This document shows positions 1-8,294 of a stretch of 43,456 nt of DNA, one piece after another. The translations under genes were made by a program, and so were the position numbers. How positions within the stretch are numbered: the stretch's first letter is position 1; every line of letters begins with the position of its first letter. Location: the NCBI GenBank assembly GCA_026989655.1, contig JALSIX010000130.1, positions 1-43,456 on the forward strand. Direction: 5' to 3'. The stretch comes from Caldilineaceae bacterium (GTDB lineage: Bacteria; Chloroflexota; Anaerolineae; Caldilineales; Caldilineaceae). The notes beneath the pieces are model-generated. The model did not search any database. It saw only the letters and a program-made list of their open reading frames with translations, and was not told where the DNA came from.

Positions 1-126
1 GTCCAGCCGGCCCGCGGGGTAGACCCCGGGAACAGGGATGTAGTCCGCCAGGGTGGGCCGGCCTTCCCGGTCGGTGAACTTGCACAGGACCCGATAGGGC
101 TTGTGGAAGAGGATGAGCCGGGCCAT
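1..126 (-). CDS. RluE-type rRNA pseudouridine synthase, N-terminal fragment
   Basis: Only the first 42 residues lie in the window; the rest runs off the left edge. The translation begins [17 protein letters not shown] and continues through [10 protein letters not shown] and YPAGRLD. These are the opening signatures of the RsuA/RluE branch of pseudouridine synthases, and the RLD at the fragment's end introduces the catalytic aspartate of this superfamily. Such enzymes isomerise a specific uridine in rRNA to pseudouridine. There is no S4 domain before the FHKPY motif, which fits the short RluE subgroup rather than RsuA or RluB. The ATG at 126-124 lies one base after the TAG stop of the upstream transporter gene, so the two are probably co-transcribed and perhaps translationally coupled. 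The exact rRNA target cannot be told from this fragment. Confidence 0.85.
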   Translation of the reverse strand, partial: MARLILFHKPYRVLCKFTDREGRPTLADYIPVPGVYPAGRLD

Positions 127-127
127 G

Positions 128-1339
128 CTATGTGTTTGTCTGGCGTCTTGGCCGTACCCGGAGCCCGAACACCCCCATCGCGGCGGCCCCCACCAGAGGG
201 GGCAGCAAGAGGAAGGCCAGGGCCGTGTCCAGTCCCATCCGGTCGGCCAGGGTGCCGGTGAGCCAGGAGCCCAGGCCTCCGGGCCACCAGCCCAGGCCCA
301 TGACCACGCCAGCCGCGAACCCCGCGCCCCGGGGCCACACCTCCTGGGCCATGACCACGGCCACGGGGAAGGTCCCCCCCACCAGCAGGCCCATGAGCCC
401 GGCCAGCACCATCTGGGCCGGGCCGCGGGCGGCCAGGAAGAGCCCGTAGGTGGGTGCCAGCAGGCCCAGGCTCACCCACATCACCGGCCAGCGCCCGACC
501 CGGTCCGAGAGGACACCCCCCACCAGGCTCCCGCCTCCCACCAGGGCCGAGAAGGCGAAGAGCATCTGGCCGCCGTAGAGCAGGGGATGGCCCTGGGCCT
601 CCAGCCAGGTGGGCAGGTAGGTCATGAACGCGATCTGGAACCAGGAGCGGGCCGCGGCCGCGAGGACCACCAGGGACAGGGCCAGGAGCGAGGCCTGGCT
701 CCGGGCGTCGTCCAGGGCGGTGGGGCCGGTCTGTCGGGCGCCGTGCCCTTCCCGAAAGCCCAGCCAGAGGAGGCCGCCCACGGCCAGGCCCAGGGGGATC
801 ACCCCCAGGGTTCCGGCCAGACCGAGGCGGTGCAGGGCCAGGGCCATGAGCAAGGGGCTCAGGGCCGCGCCCAGGTTGCCGCCCACGGAGAAGAGGGACA
901 TGGCCGCGCCCTTGCGACGGCTGGCCCGGGCTGCGTGGCTGGCCACCGAGGCCGCGGCGGGATGGAAGGCCGCGGAGCCCAGACCGGCCAACACCACCAG
1001 CCCCAGGAGGGCCGGATAGCTGGGCACCAGGCCCACCAGCCCGATGAGCCCGGCCAGCCAGGCCACGCTCCACGCGGCCACCGTCCGGGCGTCCCAGCGG
1101 TCGCTCAGGTGGCCGAAGAGGGGTTGGGCCAGGGTCACCGCAGAGGTGGAGGCCAGGGCCACGGTGCCGATCTGGCTGTAGCTCAGGGTCAGCCGTTCCT
1201 GGAGCAACGGGTAGACCACGGGCAGGAAACCGTGGGCCAGCTCCAGGGCAAAGTGGCCCAGCGCGGTGAGCCCGATGGCCCACAGGGCCTGGCTCCGGAG
1301 GGTCCGTCCAAGGGCGGGGGCGGTGGAGAGTCGTGTCAT
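128..1339 (-). CDS. Major facilitator superfamily transporter, fosmidomycin-resistance-like
   Basis: A 403-residue inner-membrane protein with about twelve hydrophobic segments, the normal length for a single MFS carrier. Near the N-terminus [16 protein letters not shown] and the loop [10 protein letters not shown] (the MFS motif A position between helices 2 and 3) resemble the fosmidomycin-resistance (Fsr) group of drug exporters. A second motif A-like loop, [10 protein letters not shown], appears in the C-terminal half as expected from the internal duplication. By family it should be a proton-driven exporter of a small hydrophilic or amphiphilic compound; the substrate is not known. The ATG at 1339 was chosen because the conserved first helix follows closely and a good promoter lies about 70 bases upstream. 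The same frame is open far upstream, but that stretch is antisense-like, proline-rich translation of another gene. Confidence 0.85.
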   Translation of the reverse strand: MTRLSTAPALGRTLRSQALWAIGLTALGHFALELAHGFLPVVYPLLQERLTLSYSQIGTVALASTSAVTLAQPLFGHLSDRWDARTVAAWSVAWLAGLIGLVGLVPSYPALLGLVVLAGLGSAAFHPAAASVASHAARASRRKGAAMSLFSVGGNLGAALSPLLMALALHRLGLAGTLGVIPLGLAVGGLLWLGFREGHGARQTGPTALDDARSQASLLALSLVVLAAAARSWFQIAFMTYLPTWLEAQGHPLLYGGQMLFAFSALVGGGSLVGGVLSDRVGRWPVMWVSLGLLAPTYGLFLAARGPAQMVLAGLMGLLVGGTFPVAVVMAQEVWPRGAGFAAGVVMGLGWWPGGLGSWLTGTLADRMGLDTALAFLLLPPLVGAAAMGVFGLRVRPRRQTNT

Positions 1340-1409
1340 GGCTCGGATGGGATGGATGGGGTCAGGGGGCGGCGCCGGAGCCTTGTCGACGCGGCCCGTC
1401 GCCGTGGCC

Positions 1410-1438
1410 ATTGTACGACGCGTCGGGGCGGATGTAAA
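1410..1438 (-). promoter_or_regulatory. Sigma-70-type promoter for the Fsr-like transporter
   Basis: Reading the minus strand, TTTACA (1438-1433) is followed after exactly 17 bases by TACAAT (1415-1410). Each hexamer matches five of six consensus bases. The predicted start near 1403 leaves a leader of about 64 bases before the ATG at 1339. This gives the transporter and the pseudouridine synthase a promoter separate from the sugar-uptake operon. Confidence 0.65.
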
Positions 1439-1491
1439 GCCGGGTCGCGTTCCAGGACAGGGCCATGGGGGAGGGCCTCCTCCTGCCGTGG

Positions 1492-2718
1492 CTACGCCCG
1501 CTCTGGAAGGGCTGTCCGGGCCGTCCGACGGCGGGCCAGGATGCCCAGCCCCAGGGATGCCAGACCCATCAGGGCCGCCAACAGCCCGAACATCCCCGGG
1601 TATCCCAGGCTGGCCACCAGCACTCCGCCCAGCACCGGGCCTGCGACCTTGCCGCCGTTCTTCAGGGTGCCCGCGAAGCCCAGACCTGTGGCCAGGGGAC
1701 CCTGGGCCACCTGGCCCGCGATGAGGGCCAGGGTGGCCGGGAAGATCAGGGCCTGGGCCCCGCCCAGGAGGACCGCCAGCCCCAGGAGCGTGGTGGGGTG
1801 ACGGCTCCAGGGGAGCCAGGGCAGGACCATGGCCAGGCCGGCCAGGCCCAGGGCCACGGCCTGGAGGTGGCCCAGCCGATCGCCCAGCCGGCCGCCCAGA
1901 GGCCTGAGCAGGAGGAGGCTCAGCTCCTGGAGGGCGAAGAAGAGGCCGATCTGGGCCGTGGTGAAGCCCCCAGCCAGCGCGTAGAGGGGCAGAAAGGCCT
2001 TCAGCGCGTAGGTGGCCACGTAGATCCCGGCCTCCAGGCCTCCGGCCAGCCAGATGGCCGGAACGTACCACACCGTGCGCACGGTCCGCCCCAGGCTGTT
2101 CACGGCCTTGAGCCCGGGGCCGAGCCCAGGGCCAGCCGGAAGGCGTCTGGGGACACGGGGGCCGGAGGGATTGCCCCCCTCGTCCATCCAGTACAGGGGG
2201 AGGAAGGCCAGCCCACTGAGGAGGCCGGTGACCGCGAAGACGGTCTCTGGCTCCATGGCCAGCAGGAGCCAGCCGGCCAGGGCCGGTCCTGCCACATATC
2301 CGGCCGAGCGGGCCATGCCGAACCAGCCCAGGCTCTCGGCCCGACGCTGGGGGTTGCGCTCGGCCACGTAGGCCACGGTGACGGGCCCGAAGATGGCCGT
2401 GGCCGTGCCGTGGACCAGGCGCAGGGCCACCAGATGGCCTGGGGTCTCCACCAGCCGGTAGAGGAAGGGGATGCCCGCGAAGAGGGCCACGCCCAGGGCC
2501 ATCCAGATCCGACGGCCCGTGCGATCGGAGAGGAAGCCGAAGAGCGGTTTCGTCACCATGCCCGTGAGGGTGGAGACCGAGACAATGGTGCCCAGGAGCA
2601 CGTCCGACGCGCCCAGGCTCGCGGCGAAGAGGGGCAGGAGGGGTGTCTTGCCCATCTGGTACGCGACGCGCACCAGGAGATCGGACAGGGTGACAAGGGT
2701 CAGGTTGCGGCGGTCCAT
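1492..2718 (-). CDS. Major facilitator superfamily transporter
   Basis: A 408-residue MFS carrier with about twelve predicted membrane helices. The loop GFLSDRTGRR around residues 63-72 is a clean motif A, and GGRLGDRLGH gives its second-half counterpart. It is related to, but clearly distinct from, the Fsr-like carrier downstream, and the overall look is that of a multidrug or metabolite exporter. The start chosen is the ATG at 2718 (MDRRNLTLVTLSDLLVRV), which leads straight into the first helix. The open frame extends to 2856, but the extra residues are arginine/proline-rich and carry no domain. No Shine-Dalgarno sequence is obvious. It stands 106 bases after malG on the same strand. It might export a product of the imported sugar or simply be an unrelated efflux pump; the sequence does not decide. 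Confidence 0.85.
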   Translation of the reverse strand: MDRRNLTLVTLSDLLVRVAYQMGKTPLLPLFAASLGASDVLLGTIVSVSTLTGMVTKPLFGFLSDRTGRRIWMALGVALFAGIPFLYRLVETPGHLVALRLVHGTATAIFGPVTVAYVAERNPQRRAESLGWFGMARSAGYVAGPALAGWLLLAMEPETVFAVTGLLSGLAFLPLYWMDEGGNPSGPRVPRRLPAGPGLGPGLKAVNSLGRTVRTVWYVPAIWLAGGLEAGIYVATYALKAFLPLYALAGGFTTAQIGLFFALQELSLLLLRPLGGRLGDRLGHLQAVALGLAGLAMVLPWLPWSRHPTTLLGLAVLLGGAQALIFPATLALIAGQVAQGPLATGLGFAGTLKNGGKVAGPVLGGVLVASLGYPGMFGLLAALMGLASLGLGILARRRTARTALPERA

Positions 2719-2756
2719 TGGTGGGTGTGACGGATGGGTGTCGGTGGTGTTTGGCT

Positions 2757-2777
2757 GGACAAACCGGTTCAGTTGTC
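2757..2777. promoter_or_regulatory. Possible LacI-family-like operator between malG and the MFS gene
   Basis: AAACCGGTTC at 2761-2770 is a near-palindrome centred on CCGG, flanked by GACAA and TTGTC as outer inverted arms. CCGG-centred sites of this look are used by some LacI-family repressors. Its core differs from the CG-centred operator in front of the lacI-type gene in this window, so the same regulator need not bind. No convincing promoter hexamers were found next to it. Confidence 0.25.
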
Positions 2778-2824
2778 GGCATCGGCCTCTGGGCAGGGAC
2801 AGCCACGGGGGCTCGGGCCTGGCC

Positions 2825-3709
2825 TCAGCCCTTGACGCTGCCCGCGGTGAGGCCACTGACCAGGTAACGTTGCAGGGCCAGGAAGATGACCACGATGGGG
2901 ATGGCGCCGATGAGCGAGCCGGCCGCGAAGATCCCCCACCGGTTCGCGTACTGGTCGCGGATGAAGAGGCTCAGGCCCACGGCCAGGGTGTAGTTCTGGG
3001 ACGAGGTCAACATGACCCGGGCCAGGACGAACTCGGAATAGGTGCCGATGAAGATGAGCAGCCCCACCACCACCAGGATGGGACGGGCCAGCGGCAGGAG
3101 CACCTTCCAGAAGAGCTGCCAGTGGGTGGCCCCGTCGATGGTGGCGGCCTCGTCCAGGTCTCGGGGTACGGAGTCGAAGAAGCCCTTCATGAGCCAGGTG
3201 TTGACCCCCAACACCCCGCCCAGGTAGATCAGGATGAGCCCGCCGTGGGTGTTCAGCCCCAGCCAGGGGATGTACCGGCCGAGCTGTTGGAGGATGAGGA
3301 AGAGGGCCACCATGTTCAGGAAGTTCGGGAAGACCTGGACGAGCAGGACGGTCTGGAGCAGGCTTCGGCGGCCCCGGAAGCGGAAGCGGGAGAAGGCATA
3401 CGCGGCCAGGGCGGTGAGGAGGAGGCCCAGCACGGTGGTGAGGGTTGCGATGCGCAGGGAGTTCACCATCCAGGTGCGGAACGGGAAGAGCTCGTTGTCG
3501 AACAGGGCCCGGTAGTTGTCCAGGGTCGCGAGGGGTGGGATCAGTTGTTGGTTGACCAGGGAGTTGCGGGGATCGAAGGACGCGGACAGGATCCACACCA
3601 CCGGGAAGAGGGCGTAGACGATGGCCACCAGGGCCACCAGCAGGCGGAAGGCCAGGGACACCCGCCGCTGTCGAGCCAGGGAACCGGGACGGGGGGAAGG
3701 GGATCTCAT
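2825..3709 (-). CDS. malG: Sugar ABC transporter permease, MalG-type
   Basis: A 294-residue inner-membrane permease with six expected helices, the second membrane subunit of a carbohydrate ABC importer (CUT1 family). The cytoplasmic EAA loop that docks on the ATPase is visible in the C-terminal half as [20 protein letters not shown], matching the canonical EAA...G pattern. Length and the C-terminal GLTAGSVKG are typical of MalG. The ATG at 3709 follows the malF stop by three bases, so translation is almost certainly coupled. No ATPase (MalK/MsmX type) is encoded beside it, as is common in Chloroflexota and Firmicutes where one ATPase serves several importers. Maltose/maltodextrin is the most likely substrate class because the partner MalF carries a large periplasmic insertion; other disaccharides remain possible. 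Confidence 0.92.
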   Translation of the reverse strand: MRSPSPRPGSLARQRRVSLAFRLLVALVAIVYALFPVVWILSASFDPRNSLVNQQLIPPLATLDNYRALFDNELFPFRTWMVNSLRIATLTTVLGLLLTALAAYAFSRFRFRGRRSLLQTVLLVQVFPNFLNMVALFLILQQLGRYIPWLGLNTHGGLILIYLGGVLGVNTWLMKGFFDSVPRDLDEAATIDGATHWQLFWKVLLPLARPILVVVGLLIFIGTYSEFVLARVMLTSSQNYTLAVGLSLFIRDQYANRWGIFAAGSLIGAIPIVVIFLALQRYLVSGLTAGSVKG

Positions 3710-3712
3710 GGT

Positions 3713-5302
3713 TCAGAGCTGCTCCGCGCGTTCCTCCAACATCCGGGTGTAGCGAAACTGGATGTAGGTGATGGCCACCAGGATCAGGAAGATGGCCACG
3801 GTGATGGCGGCCGCGTAGCCCAGGTCGGCCCCTCGGCCACTGGCGAAGGCGATACGGTAGGTGTAGGTGACCAGGATGTCCGTGTGGCCCACGGGCGAGG
3901 GGGTGCCGCTCATGGGGGGGCCGCCCTGGTTGTAGAGGTCGATGACCACGAAGTTGTTGAAGTTGAAGGCGAAGGAGGCCACCAGGAGGGGGCCCAGGCT
4001 GATGAGCAGCAGGGGAAAGGTGATGAAGCGGAAGCGCTGCCAGGGGCCTGCCCCATCGATCTCCGCGGCCTCGTAGATGTCCCCGGGCAGGGCCTGGAGC
4101 GCGCCGGTGGAGATGAGGAACATGTAGGGGAAGCCCAGCCACAGGTTCACCAGGACCACGCCGACCTTGGCCCAGTAGGGATGGCTGAACCAGGGGATCT
4201 CCAGGCCCAGGGTGTCCCGGAGGAAGAGGTTCACCACGCCGTACTGGGGGTTGAGCAGACCCACCCAGATGGGCACGCTGATGAAGGCCGGGATGGCGTA
4301 GGGGATCAGGAGCATGGAGCGGATGGCTCGGCGGAAGGGCATCTCCGGGGGGTTGAAGAGGAGGGCCAGGAAGAGCCCGACCCCGAAGGTGGTGACCACC
4401 GTCAGCCCCGCGAAGGCCACGGTCCACAGGAAGACCCGGATGAAGGGCTGGCGCAGGGCCGGGTTCGTGAGCAGGCGCCGGAAGTTCTCCGCGCCGATGA
4501 AGACCTGGAACCCCGGCTGGAGCACCTCCCCGTCCTCGGCCACCCAGGAGCCCTCCACGGCCCGGTAGCGTTTTCCCGTGGCGTTGTCCAGGATGGCATC
4601 CTCCTGGGGCAGGTAGGTGTAGCGCTGGATGTAGCGGCCGGCCTTGCCCAGCCGTTTGTCGCTGACCCGGAACTGGTGCTCGCCCACGCCGAAGGTCACC
4701 TGGACCAGGCGGGCGGTGTGGCCCTCCCGGATGAGCTCCCCTCGGCTCAGCCGACGATAGCCCTCCAGGACCTCTGGGGGCTCCCCTTCCACGGGTTCGG
4801 GCGGCGCCTCTGGCCGGACGAGGAGCTGGCTGCCATCCGGGGCCACGAGCCAGAGCAGGTAATCGCCCTGGGGGGAGACATAGGCCACGTAGTCGTAGAG
4901 GGCCTGGCCCTCCGGCAGGTAGCGCCGCTGTTCCAACACCCGGATGGCCAGGGGTTTGCTCAGCAGGTGGCCGTCGCCGTAGTTGGTGAACGCGGTGTAG
5001 ACGGTGAAGAGGATGGGGTAGAGCACCATCACCGCCAGGAGGGCCAGTCCCGGCGAGATCCAGCGCAGGGGGTAGAGCTCCTCCTGCAGGAAGATCCGGT
5101 TCACCAGGAGGGTGACCCCGGCCAGCACCGTGCCCAGGGGCCAGAAGCCGTCCCGGAGCATCTGGTAGACGAGCCAGATGGCTATCCCGTCGACGAGGGC
5201 CAGGCCCCCCAGGCGGAGGAGCCAATGGGGCCCGCGAGGGGCCCCTGGGGCAGGGGCTGCTCGAGCGCTCCCTGCCCCAGGGCCGCCGGACCGCCGCTCC
5301 AT
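3713..5302 (-). CDS. malF: Sugar ABC transporter permease, MalF-type
   Basis: A 529-residue permease, longer than typical six-helix CUT1 permeases (about 300) and close to E. coli MalF (514). After two or three N-terminal hydrophobic segments (roughly residues 27-85) there is a hydrophilic region of about 150 residues up to around residue 270 before the next helices. It sits where MalF carries its P2 periplasmic domain, which contacts the binding protein. The EAA loop appears as [20 protein letters not shown]. It should form the heterodimeric channel with MalG and accept sugar from MalE. The ATG at 5302 lies four bases after the malE stop. The P2-like insert is the best evidence for a maltodextrin-type rather than a generic sugar transporter. 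Confidence 0.92.
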   Translation of the reverse strand: MERRSGGPGAGSARAAPAPGAPRGPHWLLRLGGLALVDGIAIWLVYQMLRDGFWPLGTVLAGVTLLVNRIFLQEELYPLRWISPGLALLAVMVLYPILFTVYTAFTNYGDGHLLSKPLAIRVLEQRRYLPEGQALYDYVAYVSPQGDYLLWLVAPDGSQLLVRPEAPPEPVEGEPPEVLEGYRRLSRGELIREGHTARLVQVTFGVGEHQFRVSDKRLGKAGRYIQRYTYLPQEDAILDNATGKRYRAVEGSWVAEDGEVLQPGFQVFIGAENFRRLLTNPALRQPFIRVFLWTVAFAGLTVVTTFGVGLFLALLFNPPEMPFRRAIRSMLLIPYAIPAFISVPIWVGLLNPQYGVVNLFLRDTLGLEIPWFSHPYWAKVGVVLVNLWLGFPYMFLISTGALQALPGDIYEAAEIDGAGPWQRFRFITFPLLLISLGPLLVASFAFNFNNFVVIDLYNQGGPPMSGTPSPVGHTDILVTYTYRIAFASGRGADLGYAAAITVAIFLILVAITYIQFRYTRMLEERAEQL

Positions 5303-5306
5303 GGGC

Positions 5307-6668
5307 TCACTGCTCTCCGGAGATGGCGGCCCGGATCTGTTCGGCCGCGTTGCGGAAGGCCGTCTCGGGATCCTCCGCCTGCTGGAAGATCAGGGTGATG
5401 GCGTCGCCCCAGGCAGACCACACCGCGGACATCTCGGGGATGGCCGGCATGGGCAGCCCATTGGCCCCGGCCGCGGAGAAGCCCACCAGGTCCGGGTCCT
5501 GGATCTGCTCCCGCACCGGCAGGTAGGCCGAGGGCCGTGGATCCGCGTCGAAGATGGCCTGCATGATGGCCTCGGTGGCCACGAAGTCCACCAGGAAGGT
5601 CTGGGCCAGCAGGGGGTCCGGGCTGAACGCGCTGACCATGAAGCCCTGGACGCCCAGGAAGGGCTGGGCCTCCTGGACCTCACCGGGCAGTTCGGCCACT
5701 GCATAGGGCACCCCGGACTCCCGCAGCCGGGACAGGGCCCAGGGGCCGGTGACGATCATGGCCGCGTCGCCGTTCTCGAACATGGCATGGGCCGTGTCCC
5801 AGTCGATGTCCGCCTTCAGGTGTCCCTCTTTCACCATCATGTCCAGCCACTGGGCCGCGGCAATGGAGCCCGGGCTGTCGATCCCCACGTCCGAGGGATC
5901 GTAGCCCTCCTCGGTGAGGCCGAAGACGTAGCCCCCGAACGCGGTCTGGATGGGGAAGAAGTGGTAGGGATCGCCCTGTTGGAGCACGTAGCCCTGGTCC
6001 ACCATGCCCTGGGCCTCCAGCTCCGCTGCCACCTCCGCGACCTGGCTCCAGGTGGTGGGGGGCTCGGCCACGAGCTCTGGGTTGTAGACGAAGGCCACGT
6101 TCTCGGTGGCGTAGGGCAGGCCGTAGAGGATGCCGTCGTAGACAAATGCCTGGGTGGCCGCGTCCAGGAACTCCCCGGCCTTCTCCCCCAGGTCCATCTC
6201 GGCCAGCAGGCCGTTCACCACCAGCTCACCCAGCCAGTCGTGGGCCCCGATGATGATGTCCGGCCCTTCGCCGGTGGGCGCGGCCACCTTGAAATCGTCC
6301 CGGATATCGTCGAAGCTCTTCTCGGTGACCCGGACACAGACCCCGTACTCCGCCTGGAAGGTGTCGCCCACCTCCCGCAGCACCGGTGCCCGGTTGGTGT
6401 CGGCCCAGATGGTCAGGGTGGGAACACCCTCCGGACACAGGGCGGCCTGCTCCTCGGCTTCGGCCCCGGCCTCCTCCGCGGGGACGGCCTCCTCGGCCTC
6501 GGCCGCCGCCTCCTCTACCGCCGCGGCTTCCTCCGGAGTGGGCGAGGGCTCGGCCTCCTGGGCGGCCGGCTGCGTTTCCTGGGCAGGTGGCTGCCCGCCT
6601 GGGCAGGCCGCCAGTACCAGGCTGGCCGCCAGCAACACGGTGACCATCATCCACAGTCGGTGTCCCAT
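5307..6668 (-). CDS. malE: Sugar-binding lipoprotein of the ABC importer, MalE-type
   Basis: A 453-residue extracellular solute-binding protein (family 1). The N-terminus is a lipoprotein signal peptide ending in LVLAAC, so Cys22 is probably lipid-modified and anchors the protein to the outer face of the membrane. Residues about 23-78 form a Pro/Ala/Glu-rich tether. The binding fold begins near [16 protein letters not shown] and includes [30 protein letters not shown] and the late [14 protein letters not shown], all typical of maltose-binding proteins. A strong ribosome-binding site (AGGAGG, five bases before the ATG) fixes the start. It delivers the sugar to MalF-MalG. It lies 148 bases downstream of the regulator gene, with no clear promoter or operator between, so it may be read from the regulator's promoter. 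Confidence 0.92.
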   Translation of the reverse strand: MGHRLWMMVTVLLAASLVLAACPGGQPPAQETQPAAQEAEPSPTPEEAAAVEEAAAEAEEAVPAEEAGAEAEEQAALCPEGVPTLTIWADTNRAPVLREVGDTFQAEYGVCVRVTEKSFDDIRDDFKVAAPTGEGPDIIIGAHDWLGELVVNGLLAEMDLGEKAGEFLDAATQAFVYDGILYGLPYATENVAFVYNPELVAEPPTTWSQVAEVAAELEAQGMVDQGYVLQQGDPYHFFPIQTAFGGYVFGLTEEGYDPSDVGIDSPGSIAAAQWLDMMVKEGHLKADIDWDTAHAMFENGDAAMIVTGPWALSRLRESGVPYAVAELPGEVQEAQPFLGVQGFMVSAFSPDPLLAQTFLVDFVATEAIMQAIFDADPRPSAYLPVREQIQDPDLVGFSAAGANGLPMPAIPEMSAVWSAWGDAITLIFQQAEDPETAFRNAAEQIRAAISGEQ

Positions 6669-6816
6669 GGTCTCCTCCTCTGGAATGTGGGTGGACAGGA
6701 CAGTACGGCGTTATGCACCGCGTGGCTCGAGGCCCGGGACGGCCCACGGGGCGCGGCCACGCCTTGCGCACCGGACGGATTGCGGGCAGCGGGAACCCAG
6801 AGCGAGCCCCCGTGGC
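6669..6816 (-). other. Spacer between regulator gene and malE
   Basis: These 148 bases hold the malE ribosome-binding site. No copy of the TGCAA-N4-TTGCA operator and no convincing -35/-10 pair was seen. The likely reading is that lacI-malE-malF-malG are one transcript, though a weak internal promoter cannot be excluded. Confidence 0.4.
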
Positions 6817-7878
6817 TCATCTCCTGGGGGGTGGGCCGGTGCTGGCCCGGATCACCAGCTTGGAGGAGAGGAGTCGGTGGCCCCGGGGACGGCCTCCCTC
6901 CTGGATGGCCTGGATCAGCATCTCCGCGGCGGCCGCGCCCATCTCCCGGTAGGGGACCCGCAGGCTGGTCAGCTCGGGGGTCAGGTGACGGGCCTCCGGC
7001 GAGTCGTTGGTGCCCACCACGGAGACGTCCTGGGGCACCCGCAGGCCCCGCTCGCGCAGGCCCCGGAGGAGGCCCACGGCCATCAGATCGTTGCCCGCGT
7101 AGTAGGCCGTGGGCGCGCGTTCCGGCTTCACCCGGGTCCTGGCCACGGCCTGGTAGCCGCCGTCCTCCGCGAAGTAGCCGTAGTCGATCCAGTGGGCCTC
7201 CACCGGGAGACCGGCCCGGGCCATGGCCTCCCGATAGCCCTCCAGCCGCTCCTTGACCACGGTGTTGTCCGGATCGCCGCCCACGTAGGCGATGCGGCGG
7301 TGGCCCAGCCGGATCAGGTACTCCACCACCTCTCGGGTGGCGGCCTGGTTGTCCGCGTCCACCCAGGCCACGTCGGGGTGGTGGGCCGGCGGGTGGCCGA
7401 TGAGGACCAGGGGAGGGGCCTGGCGTTGCAGTTCCCCCACGGTGTCCACGTCCAGTCGAGAGCTGGCCACCACGATGCCGTCGGCCTGGCGGGTGCGCAG
7501 GATGTCCAGGATCTGGACGATCTCGTCGCTGTAGCTCTCGCAACCGCCCAGCAGCAGGCGGTAGCCATGGCTGTAGGTCACGGCCAGCAGGCCGGCCATG
7601 AGCTGGGGGAAGAAGGCGTCCTGGAAGTAGCCCTCGAACACGTGGGGCACCACCAGGGCGATGGTCTGGGTCCGCTGGACCGAGAGGGAGCGGGCAATGG
7701 CGTTGGGCCGGAAGTTCAGCGCCTGGGCGGCCTCCAGGACCCGTTGGCGGGTGCGGGGGCTGATCTGGGCATGGCCGGAGAAGACCCGGCTCACGGTGCT
7801 GGGGTGGACCCGGGCCCGGGCGGCCACATCCCGGATGGTGGGTCGGTTGCCCCGGCGGCCGTTGTTGCGCGTGGCCAT
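6817..7878 (-). CDS. LacI-family transcriptional regulator of the sugar operon
   Basis: A 353-residue repressor of normal LacI-family length. Residues about 13-34 (TIRDVAARARVHPSTVSRVF) form the helix-turn-helix, followed by the hinge helix segment NAIARSLSVQRTQTIALVVP and a periplasmic-binding-protein-like effector domain ending near residue 345. The start ATG at 7878 gives the usual short N-terminus before the helix-turn-helix; the frame stays open upstream to 8346 but would add about 150 non-conserved residues and run through the operator. Its own promoter contains a perfect LacI-family operator on the start site, so it is very probably autoregulated. Its position directly ahead of malEFG says it responds to the imported sugar, in the way MalR-type regulators do. 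Confidence 0.92.
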   Translation of the reverse strand: MATRNNGRRGNRPTIRDVAARARVHPSTVSRVFSGHAQISPRTRQRVLEAAQALNFRPNAIARSLSVQRTQTIALVVPHVFEGYFQDAFFPQLMAGLLAVTYSHGYRLLLGGCESYSDEIVQILDILRTRQADGIVVASSRLDVDTVGELQRQAPPLVLIGHPPAHHPDVAWVDADNQAATREVVEYLIRLGHRRIAYVGGDPDNTVVKERLEGYREAMARAGLPVEAHWIDYGYFAEDGGYQAVARTRVKPERAPTAYYAGNDLMAVGLLRGLRERGLRVPQDVSVVGTNDSPEARHLTPELTSLRVPYREMGAAAAEMLIQAIQEGGRPRGHRLLSSKLVIRASTGPPPRR

Positions 7879-7951
7879 CGTCAGGACCCTGTGTCTGCTC
7901 GATGTCTGGACGCTGCGGAGGTGAGGGCAGTCGGGAACAGAGCGGTGCACA

Positions 7952-7967
7952 GTGCAACCGTTTGCAC
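7952..7967. promoter_or_regulatory. LacI-family operator on the transcription start
   Basis: GTGCAACCGTTTGCAC has perfect 6-base inverted arms; on the minus strand the core reads TGCAAACGGTTGCA, which fits the LacI-family consensus TGNAANCGNTTNCA with its central CG. It begins eight bases after the -10 hexamer, so a bound repressor would cover about +1 to +16. It lies 74 bases before the regulator's ATG. Confidence 0.8.
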
Positions 7968-7974
7968 CACCGCC

Positions 7975-8003
7975 ATGATAGGGGGGATGGGGGAAAATGT
8001 CAA
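7975..8003 (-). promoter_or_regulatory. Sigma-70-type promoter of the lacI-malEFG operon
   Basis: On the minus strand a perfect TTGACA (8003-7998) is separated by 17 bases from TATCAT (7980-7975). Transcription should start near 7968, at the edge of the operator. This is one of the strongest-looking promoters in the window. Confidence 0.8.
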
Positions 8004-8049
8004 GATCCGCGTTGCCCGCCGGGGGCGGTGGCACCGTCGACCGACACCC

Positions 8050-8065
8050 TGTGTCTGAGGACACA
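8050..8065. repeat. Inverted repeat, 6-base arms
   Basis: TGTGTC and GACACA arms around a TGAG centre. It is a possible regulator-binding site in the divergent region; no known family consensus was matched. Confidence 0.4.
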
Positions 8066-8113
8066 CACCCCGGGTCCGGTTGGCCCCGCCTTCTCGGCCC
8101 ACAGCCCGGCACG

Positions 8114-8133
8114 GTGCCCGGCTTGCCGGGCAC
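8114..8133. repeat. Inverted repeat, 8-base arms, upstream of dgt promoter
   Basis: GTGCCCGG and CCGGGCAC pair perfectly around CTTG. The repeat lies just upstream of where the -35 contact of the dgt promoter would be (about 8136-8141), a common place for an activator or repressor site. Confidence 0.45.
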
Positions 8134-8155
8134 GCTCTGGGATCCGGGGAGGATC

Positions 8156-8164
8156 TGGTATGAT
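8156..8164 (+). promoter_or_regulatory. Extended -10 promoter for dgt
   Basis: TGGTATGAT contains an extended -10 (TGN) followed by TATGAT, five of six consensus bases. There is no good -35, as expected for extended -10 promoters. Start near 8171 would leave a leader of about 125 bases. Confidence 0.45.
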
Positions 8165-8294
8165 GTGGGGGGCGAGGGCCTGTGGAGCCCTTTGCACGGG
8201 ACGACGAGGACGGTGGAGGCCGGAGATGCCCGTTCCCCGTTCGTTCGGGATCCCCTCCGGGGCAGGGCCTTCCATCGCTTGCAAGGAGGCAGAG

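Larger units (their letters stand above)
8004..8294. other. Divergent intergenic region upstream of dgt, with two inverted repeats
   Basis: The 291 bases between the lacI-side promoter and the dgt ATG hold no gene. Two perfect palindromes stand out: TGTGTC-TGAG-GACACA at 8050-8065 and GTGCCCGG-CTTG-CCGGGCAC at 8114-8133. The second ends about 25 bases before the dgt extended -10 element and could be an operator; neither is followed by a T-run. Confidence 0.5.

Noticed and set aside
2471-5398. A 975-codon plus-strand frame across the sugar permease genes
   Set aside because: It mirrors malF/malG and has the acidic His/Gly/Gln-rich composition of an antisense shadow.
6669-6816. A second LacI operator or separate promoter in front of malE
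   Set aside because: I looked for TGCAA-N4-TTGCA and for -35/-10 pairs and found only partial, asymmetric matches.
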